Positions 46,996 to 55,476 of a stretch of DNA of 64,000 bases are shown one piece after another. The position numbers and the translations under genes were made by a program. The DNA comes from Pseudomonas sp. LP_7_YM. GTDB taxonomy: Bacteria; Pseudomonadota; Gammaproteobacteria; Pseudomonadales; Pseudomonadaceae. Numbering within the stretch: position 1 is the stretch's first letter; every line of letters starts with the position of its first letter. The stretch covers positions 124,001-188,000 of the forward strand of contig NZ_SOCT01000006.1 of NCBI RefSeq assembly GCF_004364435.1, read 5' to 3'. The notes below the pieces were generated by a model. It did no database searches and was not told the DNA's origin. It saw only the letters and a program-made list of their open reading frames with translations.

Positions 46996-47790
46996 TCAAT
47001 CTTCCAGATCACCCATTGCCGTGGTGTTGAAGCCACCGTCGACATACATGATCTCACCGCTCACGCCCGAAGCCAGATCGGAGCACAGGAAGGCCCCGGC
47101 ATTGCCGACTTCGTCGATGGTCACGTTGCGACGCAATGGAGTCTGAGCTTCGTTAGCGGCCAGCATCTTGCGGAAGTTCTTGATGCCGGAAGCGGCCAGG
47201 GTGCGGATGGGGCCTGCCGACACGGCGTTGACGCGGGTGCCTTCCGGGCCCAGGCTGCCAGCCAGGTAACGTACGCCGGCTTCCAGGCTGGCCTTGGCCA
47301 TGCCCATCACGTTGTAGTTGGGCATGGTGCGTTCAGCACCCAGGTACGACAGGGTCAGCAGGCTGCCGTTGCGGCCTTTCATCATCTCGCGACCGGCCTT
47401 GGCCAGAGCCACGAAGCTGTAGGCGCTGATGTCGTGAGCGATGCGGAAACCTTCACGGGTGGTGGCCTGGGTGAAGTCGCCGTCCAACTGGTCGCCAGGC
47501 GCGAAGCCCACGGAGTGTACGATGCAGTCCAGGCCATTCCACTTCTGGCTCAGCTGTTCGAAGACCTTGGCGATTTCTTCGTCGCTGGCGACGTCGCAAG
47601 GGAAGCACAGATCAGCGCTCGAACCCCAGCCGGCAGCGAATTCTTCGACGCGACCTTTAAGTTTTTCGTTCTGGTAGGTGAAGGCAAGCTCCGCGCCCTC
47701 GCGGTGCATGGCGGCAGCGATACCGGATGCGATGGACAATTTACTGGCGACACCGACGATCAGGACGCGCTTACCGGCGAGAAAACCCAT
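46996..47790 (-). CDS. fabI: Enoyl-[acyl-carrier-protein] reductase (NADH) FabI
   Basis: This 264-aa short-chain dehydrogenase-type enzyme catalyses the last reduction of each fatty-acid elongation cycle. The NADH-binding start LIVGVASKLSIASGIA is the FabI variant of GxxxGxG, and the catalytic residues Y149, Y159 and K166 follow the Y-x9-Y-x6-K pattern of the triclosan-sensitive class (SYLGAERTMPNYNVMGMAK); HSVGFAPGD holds the equivalent of E. coli Gly93. It begins only 18 bp after the ATPase gene of the peptide transporter, so it is probably read from that operon too. Confidence 0.97.
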   Translation of the reverse strand: MGFLAGKRVLIVGVASKLSIASGIAAAMHREGAELAFTYQNEKLKGRVEEFAAGWGSSADLCFPCDVASDEEIAKVFEQLSQKWNGLDCIVHSVGFAPGDQLDGDFTQATTREGFRIAHDISAYSFVALAKAGREMMKGRNGSLLTLSYLGAERTMPNYNVMGMAKASLEAGVRYLAGSLGPEGTRVNAVSAGPIRTLAASGIKNFRKMLAANEAQTPLRRNVTIDEVGNAGAFLCSDLASGVSGEIMYVDGGFNTTAMGDLED

Positions 47791-47808
47791 GGTTTGTTCC
47801 TCTTCAGG

Positions 47809-49419
47809 TTAATCGACAGCGGCTGGTGCCAGAAAAGCGGCCTCCAGCAGCTGCTGTGTATAAGGATGTTGCGGCGCGGCAAAGATGTCTTCTGCCACAC
47901 CCTGTTCGACCACTTGGCCTTGCTTGACCACCATCAGTTGGTGGCTAAGCGCTTTGACTACCGCCAGGTCATGGCTGATAAACAAATACGTGAGGTTGTA
48001 CTTGATTTGCAGGGAGCGCAAAAGCTCCACCACTTGACGCTGAACGGTCCGGTCGAGTGCCGAAGTGGGCTCGTCCAGTAAAATCAGCGCCGGTTTTAAC
48101 ACTAATGCCCGTGCGATGGCGATCCTTTGCCGCTGTCCGCCGGAAAATTCATGGGGATAGCGGTGCCGGGTCTCCGGGTCCAGGCCTACCTCCTTGAGCG
48201 CTTCGATCACTGCAGCTTCCTGTTCTACGGTTGTTCCGATCTTATGGATGCGTAAACCTTCGCCAACGATATCGCACACCGACATACGCGGGCTCAGGCT
48301 GCCGAAGGGATCCTGAAACACCACCTGCATCTGACGCCTTAAAGGCCGCACCTGATCCTCCTTCAGCGCCGCCAGCGAATGGCCCTGAAAGCGTATCTCG
48401 CCTTCGCTGCGAATCAACCTGAGAATCGCCAGGCCCAACGTCGATTTGCCCGATCCGCTTTCGCCGACAATCCCCAGCGTCTGTCCCTTGGGCAAACTGA
48501 AGTGGATGCCGTCCACAGCCTTGACGTAATCGACGGTACGCTTGAACACGCCTTTCTTGATCGGAAACCAGACTCGCAGGTCTTCGACTTCCAGCATTGG
48601 CGCGCCCGGAGCATTGCTCGCCGGACCGCCTTTTGGCTCGGCACTGAGCAGTTCGATGGTGTACGAATGCTGCGGCGCACGGAACAGTTCTTCGCACGAT
48701 GCCTGTTCGACGATGCATCCGCGCTGCATGACACATACTCGGTTGGCAATTTGTCGAACCACGTTCAAGTCGTGACTGATCAACAGCAATGCCATACCCA
48801 AACGGGCCTGCAAATCCTTGAGCAGTTCGAGGATTTTCAGCTGCACCGTGACGTCCAGCGCGGTGGTTGGCTCGTCGGCGATCAGCAGTTCCGGCTCGTT
48901 GGCCAGGGCCATGGCGATCATCACCCGCTGGCGCTGGCCACCCGAGAGTTCGTGGGGCAGGGCTTTAAGGCGCTTGAGCGGCTCAGGGATGCCCACCAGC
49001 TCCAGCAGCTCCAGGGTGCGCCGCGTGGCGGCCTTGCCGGTCAGGCCCTTGTGCAGGCCAAGCACCTCGTTGATCTGCTTTTCGATCGATTGCAGCGGGT
49101 TCAGCGAGGTCATCGGCTCCTGGAAGATCATCGCGATGCGGTTGCCCCGAATGGCGCGCATGCGCTTTTCACTTACGGTCAGCAGTTCGCTGCCTGCGTA
49201 CTCGATGGTGCCGGTGGGATGCCGGGCCAGGGGGTAGGGCAGCAGGCGCAGGATCGAATGGGCGGTGACTGACTTGCCCGATCCGCTTTCGCCGACCAGT
49301 GCCAGGGTTTCGCCCTTGCGGATGTCGAAGCTGATGCCTTCCACCACCCGTTGGACGTTCTGCCCGTTGACGAACTCGACCGACAGGTTGCGGATTTCGA
49401 TCAGATTGTCCTGATTCAT
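47809..49419 (-). CDS. nppD: Peptide ABC transporter, double ATPase (NppD/YejF-like)
   Basis: This 536-aa fused ATPase has two complete nucleotide-binding domains, each with Walker A GESGSGKS, a signature (LSGGQRQRVMIAMAL; FSGGQRQRIAIARAL), Walker B with glutamate (IADEPTTALD; LLDEPTSALD) and H-loop SHDL. This is the YejF layout of OppDF-like pumps. ATG at 49419 (MNQDNLIEIRN) has GAGGAA 5 bases upstream; the longer frame to 49446 would overlap the permease gene. Last transporter gene; fabI follows. The set matches the P. aeruginosa NppA1A2BCD uptake system for peptidyl-nucleoside antibiotics and PA-beta-N (established for PA14; orthology inferred from order). Confidence 0.93.
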   Translation of the reverse strand: MNQDNLIEIRNLSVEFVNGQNVQRVVEGISFDIRKGETLALVGESGSGKSVTAHSILRLLPYPLARHPTGTIEYAGSELLTVSEKRMRAIRGNRIAMIFQEPMTSLNPLQSIEKQINEVLGLHKGLTGKAATRRTLELLELVGIPEPLKRLKALPHELSGGQRQRVMIAMALANEPELLIADEPTTALDVTVQLKILELLKDLQARLGMALLLISHDLNVVRQIANRVCVMQRGCIVEQASCEELFRAPQHSYTIELLSAEPKGGPASNAPGAPMLEVEDLRVWFPIKKGVFKRTVDYVKAVDGIHFSLPKGQTLGIVGESGSGKSTLGLAILRLIRSEGEIRFQGHSLAALKEDQVRPLRRQMQVVFQDPFGSLSPRMSVCDIVGEGLRIHKIGTTVEQEAAVIEALKEVGLDPETRHRYPHEFSGGQRQRIAIARALVLKPALILLDEPTSALDRTVQRQVVELLRSLQIKYNLTYLFISHDLAVVKALSHQLMVVKQGQVVEQGVAEDIFAAPQHPYTQQLLEAAFLAPAAVD

Positions 49420-49420
49420 C

Positions 49421-50440
49421 TCATTTCCTCGGGTCGAATGCGTCACGGGCGGATTCGCCGATGAACACCAGCAGGCTCAGCATGAGCGCCAGCACGGCGA
49501 AGGCACTGATGCCCAGCCATGGCGCCTGCAAGTTGGATTTGCCTTGGGCGACCAACTCGCCCAGCGACGGCGAACCTGCGGGCAGCCCGAAGCCCAGGAA
49601 GTCCAGCGCGGTCAGAGTGCCGATCGCGCCGGTGAGGATGAACGGCATGAAGGTCATGGTCGAAACCATCGCGTTGGGCAGAATATGACGAAACATGATC
49701 GCGCCGTTCTGCATCCCCAGCGCCCTTGCGGCCCGCACGTATTCCAGGTTGCGTCCGCGCAGGAACTCGGCGCGCACGACATCCACCAGGCTCATCCATG
49801 AAAACAACAACATGATCCCTAGCAGCCACCAGAAGTTGGGCTGCACGAAGCTGGCGAGAATGATCAACAGGTACAGCACCGGCAGACCGGACCAGATCTC
49901 CAGAAAGCGTTGCCCGACCAGATCCACCCAGCCGCCATAGAAGCCCTGCAACGCGCCGGCGATCACGCCAATGACCGAACTCAGCACGGTCAGGGTCAGG
50001 GCGAACAGCACCGAGACACGGAAGCCGTAGATCACACGGGCCAGCACATCCCGTCCCTGATCGTCGGTGCCGAACAGGTTGACTCGGGAGGGCGGCGCCG
50101 GAGCCGGGACTTTCAGGTCATAGTTGATGCTCTGGTAGCTGAACGGTATCGGCGCCCACAGGGTCCAGCCGTCTTTGGCCGCGAGCAATTCCTTGATGTA
50201 AGGGCTCTTGTAGTTGGCCTCCAGCGGGAACTCGCCGCCGAAGGTGGTTTCCGGGTAGCGCTTGAACACCGGGAAATACCACTCACCGTCATAGCGCACG
50301 GCGAGCGGCTTGTCGTTGGCGATCAGTTCGGCACCCAGGCTTGCGCCGAACAGGATCAAAAACAGCCACAGCGACCACCAGCCACGCTTGTTGGCCTTGA
50401 AGCGTTCGAAACGGCGTCGATTGAGAGGGGACAACGTCAT
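49421..50440 (-). CDS. nppC: Peptide ABC transporter permease (NppC/YejE-like)
   Basis: This 339-aa inner-membrane permease of the DppC/OppC class has an N-terminal helix (WWSLWLFLILFGASLGAEL), a large periplasmic loop (about residues 45-130) with LFGTDDQGRDVLARVIYG, and the BPD module with EYVRAARALGMQNGAIMFRHILPNAM as the coupling segment. ATG at 50440 with AGGGA 8 bases upstream; an upstream in-frame start at 50479 would overlap the other permease. Confidence 0.94.
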   Translation of the reverse strand: MTLSPLNRRRFERFKANKRGWWSLWLFLILFGASLGAELIANDKPLAVRYDGEWYFPVFKRYPETTFGGEFPLEANYKSPYIKELLAAKDGWTLWAPIPFSYQSINYDLKVPAPAPPSRVNLFGTDDQGRDVLARVIYGFRVSVLFALTLTVLSSVIGVIAGALQGFYGGWVDLVGQRFLEIWSGLPVLYLLIILASFVQPNFWWLLGIMLLFSWMSLVDVVRAEFLRGRNLEYVRAARALGMQNGAIMFRHILPNAMVSTMTFMPFILTGAIGTLTALDFLGFGLPAGSPSLGELVAQGKSNLQAPWLGISAFAVLALMLSLLVFIGESARDAFDPRK

Positions 50441-50441
50441 A

Positions 50442-51515
50442 TCAATGATCCCTGCGGTCGAAGTCGATACGTGGGTCAACCAGCGTGTAGGTGAGGTCGC
50501 CGATCAGTTTCACCACCAACCCCAGCAGGGTGAAGATGAACAGCGTGCCGAACACGACCGGGTAGTCACGGTTGATCGCGGCTTCAAAACTCATCAGGCC
50601 CAGGCCGTCGAGGGAAAAGATCACTTCGACCAGCAGTGAGCCGGTGAAGAAAATGCTAATGAATGCCGACGGGAAGCCGGCGATCACCAGCAACATCGCG
50701 TTGCGGAACACATGACCGTAGAGCACGCGGTGCTGGGTCAGGCCCTTGGCCTTGGCGGTGACGACGTACTGTTTGCCAATTTCATCGAGGAAGCTGTTTT
50801 TGGTCAGCAGGGTCATGGTGGCAAAGTTGCCAATCACCAGCGCGGTGATCGGCAGGACCAGATGCCAGAAGTAGTCGCCCACCTTGCCCAGCCAGCTCAG
50901 TTCGTCGAAGTTGCCAGAGGTCAGGCCGCGCAGCGGAAACCAGTCGAAATAACTGCCGCCGGCGAAGACCACGATCAACAGAATGGCGAACAGAAACGCG
51001 GGAATGGCATAGCCGACGATGATCGCCGAGCTGGTCCAGATGTCGAACTGGCTGCCATGTCGCGTGGCCTTGGCGATCCCCAGCGGGATCGACACCAGGT
51101 ACATGATCAGCGTGCTCCACAATCCCAGCGAGATCGACACCGGCATTTTTTCGACGATCAGGTCGATGACCCTGGCATCGCGAAAGAAGCTGTCACCGAA
51201 GTCCAGTCGGGCATAGTTCTTGATCATGATCCACAAGCGTTCCGGCGCCGACTTGTCGAAACCGTACATGTGCTCGATTTCCTTGATCAGTGCCGGGTCC
51301 AGACCCTGCGCGCCACGGTAGTTCGAGCCGGCCACCGATACTTCGGCGCCGCCACCGGCAATACGGCTGGTGGCGCCTTCAAAGCCTTCGAGCTTGGCGA
51401 TCATCTGTTCCACCGGGCCGCCTGGAGCGGCCTGGATGATCACGAAGTTAATCAGCAGAATGCCGAACAGGGTCGGCACGATCAGTAGCAAGCGTCGCAG
51501 AATGTACGCCAGCAT
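50442..51515 (-). CDS. nppB: Peptide ABC transporter permease (NppB/YejB-like)
   Basis: This 357-aa inner-membrane permease of the DppB/OppB class starts MLAYILRRLLLIVPTLFGILLINFVIIQAAPGG and has six helices; the coupling segment is QYVVTAKAKGLTQHRVLYGHVFRNAM. A YejB-specific insertion (residues about 40-80) precedes the periplasmic part. Its stop lies one base from the next start, and its own start is one base after the binding-protein gene. Confidence 0.94.
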   Translation of the reverse strand: MLAYILRRLLLIVPTLFGILLINFVIIQAAPGGPVEQMIAKLEGFEGATSRIAGGGAEVSVAGSNYRGAQGLDPALIKEIEHMYGFDKSAPERLWIMIKNYARLDFGDSFFRDARVIDLIVEKMPVSISLGLWSTLIMYLVSIPLGIAKATRHGSQFDIWTSSAIIVGYAIPAFLFAILLIVVFAGGSYFDWFPLRGLTSGNFDELSWLGKVGDYFWHLVLPITALVIGNFATMTLLTKNSFLDEIGKQYVVTAKAKGLTQHRVLYGHVFRNAMLLVIAGFPSAFISIFFTGSLLVEVIFSLDGLGLMSFEAAINRDYPVVFGTLFIFTLLGLVVKLIGDLTYTLVDPRIDFDRRDH

Positions 51516-51516
51516 G

Positions 51517-53412
51517 TTATTGCTCCGTGCCTTGGGTAGGTGCTGCTTCAGGCGTGGCGGCGTCCGGGGCAGGTTCTACCGCAATCGCCGGCGTCGCATC
51601 GGGCTTGACCCACCAGGTCATTTCGCCGATGTCGTACAGCGGTGATTTCTGTGGATGGCCTAGATGGTCCCAATAGGCCATGCGCCAGGTCTTGATGTGC
51701 CAGTTGGGGATGACGTAGTAGCCCCATAGCAGGGCGCGGTCCAGTGCGCGGGTGTGGTCGATCAGGCTTTGGCGCGAGTCGGCGTTGATCAGGCCGCTGA
51801 CCAGAGTGTCAATGGCTGGATCCTTGAGCCCGATCACGTTGTAGCTACCCGGCTTGTCGGCGGCGGAGGAATCCCAGTATTCACGCTGTTCATTGCCCGG
51901 CGAGCTGGACTGCGGGAAGCTGCCAACGATCATGTCGTAGTCCCGCGAGCGGCGGCGGGTGATGTACTGCGAAACGTCGACCCGGCGGATTTCCAGGTTG
52001 ATGCCGAGGTCGGCAAGGTTACGTTTGAATGGCAACAACACGCGCTCGAATTCGGTCTGGGCCAGCAGAAACTCGATGTTGACCGGCTTGCCTTCGGTGT
52101 CGACCATTTTGTCACCGACGATTTTCCAGCCCGCGTCCTTGAGCAGGGCAAAAGCCTTGCGCTGCTGTTCGCGAATGATCCCGCTGGCGTCGGTGACCGG
52201 CAGTTTGAATGCCTCGCTGAATACCGCATCGGGCAACTTGCCGCGCAGCGGTTCGAGGATTTTCAGCTCCGCTTCTGATGGCAGGCCCCGCGCGCCCATG
52301 TCCGAGTTATCGAAGTAGCTCTTGGTTCGGGTGTACATACCGAAGAACAGCTGCTTGTTGGTCCACTCGAAGTCCAGCAGTAAAGTCAGGGCTTGGCGTA
52401 CGCGCACGTCCTGGAACATCGGCTTGCGCAAGTTGAAGACGAAACCTTGCATGCCTTGCGGATTACCATTGGGGATTTCTTCCTTGATCAGGCGGCCTTC
52501 ACGCACTGCGGGAACGTCATAAGCGGTGGCCCAGCTCTTCGCAGCCATCTCTTGCCAGACGTCGAAGGCGCCGGCTTTCAGGGCTTCCAGTGCGACGGTG
52601 TTGTCCCGGTAATAGTCCGTAGACAGCTTGTCGAAGTTGTAGAAACCCCTGTTGACCGGCAGGTCCTTGCCCCAGTAGTCCTTGACCCGCTCGTAGCGCA
52701 CCGAACGCCCGGCGTTGACTTCGGCGACCTTGTACGGTCCGCTGCCCAGTGGAATTTCCAGATTGCTCTTGTTGAAATCCCGGGTGGCCCACCAGTGTTT
52801 TGGCAGCACCGGTAACTGGCCGATGATCAGTGGCAGCTCACGGTTATTGGTGTGCTTGAACTTGAACACCACGGTCAATGGATCTTGCGCGACGGCTTGG
52901 TCGATGTCGGCATAATAGCTGCGGTACAGCGGCGAGCCGTCCTTGATCAGCGTTTCGAAACTGAATACCACGTCTTCGGCGCGTACCGGATGGCCGTCGT
53001 TGAACCGGGCTTGCGGGCGCAGGTAAAAGCGCACCCAGCTGTTATCCGGGGCTCTTTCGATCTTGCTGGCGATCAGGCCGTATTCGGTGAACGGCTCGTC
53101 GAGCCCTTGACGCATCAGCGTGTCGTAGATCAGACCAATGTCGTCTGCAGGCACGCCCTTGCTGATGAACGGATTGAGGCTGTCGAAGCTGCCAAACCCG
53201 GCGCTACGCAGAATCCCGCCTTTGGGGGCATCGGGATTCACGTAGTCGAAATGCTTGAAGTCGGCCGGGTACTTGGGTGCCTCGTTATACAGCGTTAGCG
53301 CATGTTGCGGGGCGGCCTGGGTTGAGCAGGTCATCCCCAACAGAAGCGGGGCCAGCAGGAACGGGCTCAGAAACAGGCCGCCAGCCCGCGTCAGGGAGCG
53401 CAGGGCAGTCAT
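51517..53412 (-). CDS. nppA2: Peptide-binding protein, second paralogue (NppA2/YejA-like)
   Basis: This 631-aa periplasmic SBP_bac_5 (OppA/YejA) protein has a signal peptide ending near TQAAPQHA (about residue 34). LRPQARFNDGHPVRAEDVVFSFE, LGSGPYKVAEV, DYWGKDLPVNRG and WTNKQLFFGMYTR are family hallmarks, and they recur in the neighbouring paralogue. An Ala/Pro/Glu-rich tail (about 25 residues) is extra relative to the paralogue. ATG at 53412 has GGAG 8 bases upstream and overlaps the stop of the first binding-protein gene (ATGA). Confidence 0.92.
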   Translation of the reverse strand: MTALRSLTRAGGLFLSPFLLAPLLLGMTCSTQAAPQHALTLYNEAPKYPADFKHFDYVNPDAPKGGILRSAGFGSFDSLNPFISKGVPADDIGLIYDTLMRQGLDEPFTEYGLIASKIERAPDNSWVRFYLRPQARFNDGHPVRAEDVVFSFETLIKDGSPLYRSYYADIDQAVAQDPLTVVFKFKHTNNRELPLIIGQLPVLPKHWWATRDFNKSNLEIPLGSGPYKVAEVNAGRSVRYERVKDYWGKDLPVNRGFYNFDKLSTDYYRDNTVALEALKAGAFDVWQEMAAKSWATAYDVPAVREGRLIKEEIPNGNPQGMQGFVFNLRKPMFQDVRVRQALTLLLDFEWTNKQLFFGMYTRTKSYFDNSDMGARGLPSEAELKILEPLRGKLPDAVFSEAFKLPVTDASGIIREQQRKAFALLKDAGWKIVGDKMVDTEGKPVNIEFLLAQTEFERVLLPFKRNLADLGINLEIRRVDVSQYITRRRSRDYDMIVGSFPQSSSPGNEQREYWDSSAADKPGSYNVIGLKDPAIDTLVSGLINADSRQSLIDHTRALDRALLWGYYVIPNWHIKTWRMAYWDHLGHPQKSPLYDIGEMTWWVKPDATPAIAVEPAPDAATPEAAPTQGTEQ

Positions 53413-55238
53413 GGGGTTTTCTCCAGAGGCTTGAGCCACCACGCACGCAGGCCCAGGGTATAGGGCGGGTTGGTGACGAAGGCGAAACGGTTGCGGTACG
53501 CCAGACGGTGAGTGTTGAGGTACCAGTTGGGAATCATGTAGTGCTGCCAGAGCAGGACCCGGTCCAGTGCTTTGGTGGCCGCGACCTGATCCTCTCGGTT
53601 TTTCGCCGCCAGCAGTTGGTTGAGGAGGTTATCCACCACCGGATTGGCGACGCCCGCGTAATTTTTGCTGCCCTTGATGTTGGCCTGGCTGGAATGAAAG
53701 TACTGCCATTGCTCCAGGCCCGGGCTAAGTGTCTGGTTCAAGGTCATCAGAATCATGTCGAAGTCGAACTGGTCCAGCCGTTGTTTGTATTGGGCGCGAT
53801 CGATGGTGCGCAGGCGAGCATCGATGCCAATTCGCCTGAGGTCTTCGATGTACGGCTGCAGAACTCGTTCGAGGCTCGGGTTGACCAGAAGTATTTCGAA
53901 ACGCAACGGTTGTCCGGCGCTGTTGATCAGGCCGCGGTCGGTGAACGTCCAGCCCGCCTCGGCGAGCAGGCCGAGTGCCCTGCGGAGGGTGTCGCGCGGT
54001 ACGCCGCCGCCATCGGTTTTCGACGCGACAAACGGCTGCGTGAACAGTTGCGCGGGCAGTTGATCACGATAAGGCGACAGATAGAGAAACTCGCGACCGG
54101 CAGGCAAGTCCGTTGCAGAGAACTCGCTGTTGGGGTAGTAGCTGACCGAGCGTTGGTAGGCGTTGTTGAACAGCGTGCGGTTGGTCCACTCGAAGTTGAA
54201 CATCAGGCCCAGCGCTTCGCGCACCTTGATGTCGGCGAAGGTGCTGCGCCGGGAATTGATGAACAGGCCCTGGGTCTGGGTCGGGATCTGGTGTGGGATC
54301 TGCGCCTTGATCACCTGGCCGCGGCTCACCGCAGGGTAGTCATAGCCGGTTAACCAATTCTTGGCCTGATGCTCAATGTAAATATCGAACTCACCGGCCT
54401 TGAAGGCTTCGAAGGCGACGTCGGCATCGCGGTAGAACTCGACTTCCACGCGGTTGAAGTTGTATTTGCCGCGGTTCACCGGCAGATCCTTGCCCCAATA
54501 ATCCCTGACCCGCTCGAACACCAGACTGCGGCCCGGACGTACCTGGCTGATGCGGTAAGGCCCGCTGCCCAGTGGTGGCTCGAAGGTGGTGGCTTTGAAG
54601 TCGCGGCTCTTCCAGTAATGCTGCGGCAGCACCGGCAGTTCGCCGAGGCGCAAGATCAGTAATGGATTGCCGGATCGCTTGAACACGAAACGAATGCGAT
54701 GGCGATTGAGAATGTCCACCCGCTGCACTTCCTGCAGGGCAGTGCGGTATTGCGGGTGGCCGTCCTTGAGCAGCGTCCGATAGGAAAACGCAACGTCATA
54801 GGCTGTGATCGGCTTGCCGTCGTGAAAGCGCGCTCCCGGGCGCAGATTGAACACCACCCAGCTGCGGTCTTCGCTGTATTCGACGGTTCTGGCGATCAGG
54901 CCGTAGCTGGACGTGGGCTCGTCGCCGGAAGGATCGTACTGCCCGGTGCCCACCATCAGCGGTTCGTTCAGCTCACTCACGCCGTACTGGCCGAAATTGG
55001 CGGTCGAGATCGGGCTGCTGCCCTTGAAGGTGTACGGGTTGAGGGTGTCGAAGGTGCCGTTCGCCATGATTCGCAAGGTGCCAGCCTTCGGCGCCTCGGG
55101 ATTGACCCAGTCGAAATAGGTGAAGCTGGCCGGGTATTTGAGGACACCGAACTGTGCGTACCCATGGCTTTCACTGATGGTCGCGGCGGCTGTCGTGCTC
55201 AAGACCAGGCTGAAAATCATCAGCGAGAGGCGTATCAA
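53409..55238 (-). CDS. nppA1: Peptide-binding protein, first paralogue (NppA1/YejA-like)
   Basis: This 609-aa periplasmic SBP_bac_5 protein opens the transporter operon. The signal peptide ends near TTAAATISESHG (about residue 19). Conserved blocks in order: TYFDWVNPEAPKAGTLR, LRPGARFHDGKPITAYDVAFSY, LGSGPYRISQV, DYWGKDLPVNRGKYNF, FEWTNRTLF and SGHSSQ-like PGLEQWQYFHSS. It is a tandem homologue of the next gene, and the two probably widen the ligand range (short peptides, peptidyl nucleosides) delivered to one permease. Start: ATG at 55238; the region upstream carries a REP element and no obvious promoter. Confidence 0.92.
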   Translation of the reverse strand: MIRLSLMIFSLVLSTTAAATISESHGYAQFGVLKYPASFTYFDWVNPEAPKAGTLRIMANGTFDTLNPYTFKGSSPISTANFGQYGVSELNEPLMVGTGQYDPSGDEPTSSYGLIARTVEYSEDRSWVVFNLRPGARFHDGKPITAYDVAFSYRTLLKDGHPQYRTALQEVQRVDILNRHRIRFVFKRSGNPLLILRLGELPVLPQHYWKSRDFKATTFEPPLGSGPYRISQVRPGRSLVFERVRDYWGKDLPVNRGKYNFNRVEVEFYRDADVAFEAFKAGEFDIYIEHQAKNWLTGYDYPAVSRGQVIKAQIPHQIPTQTQGLFINSRRSTFADIKVREALGLMFNFEWTNRTLFNNAYQRSVSYYPNSEFSATDLPAGREFLYLSPYRDQLPAQLFTQPFVASKTDGGGVPRDTLRRALGLLAEAGWTFTDRGLINSAGQPLRFEILLVNPSLERVLQPYIEDLRRIGIDARLRTIDRAQYKQRLDQFDFDMILMTLNQTLSPGLEQWQYFHSSQANIKGSKNYAGVANPVVDNLLNQLLAAKNREDQVAATKALDRVLLWQHYMIPNWYLNTHRLAYRNRFAFVTNPPYTLGLRAWWLKPLEKTP

Positions 55239-55343
55239 ATGGGGATTCGATCCTGGCAGCGGTCGGTCACAGTAACAGCTTGTCCGGGCTGGAAAAAGGG
55301 TAGGGGGAGTCGTGTGTGCAGGCTAATGAATGCCAAACGCTGC

Positions 55344-55411
55344 GGGAGCGAATTCATTCGCGAAAGCTGCTGCAGGCGGCGTGGCGCCGCATCGCGAATG
55401 AATTCGCTCCC
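55344..55411. repeat. REP-type palindrome between nppA1 and mltD
   Basis: Perfect 20-bp arms: GGGAGCGAATTCATTCGCGA (55344-55363) and its complement (55392-55411), enclosing 28 bp with a smaller GCGGCG..GCGCCGC-like inverted repeat. It is the best-preserved copy of the family also seen at 10404, 36010 and 59364. The rest of the 55239-55476 gap shows no gene. Confidence 0.85.
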
Positions 55412-55476
55412 TCAGTTATCGACGTCCGACAGGGCAATGGCCGCTGGACTCGACGCCCTCCAAAGCATCCTCACGC

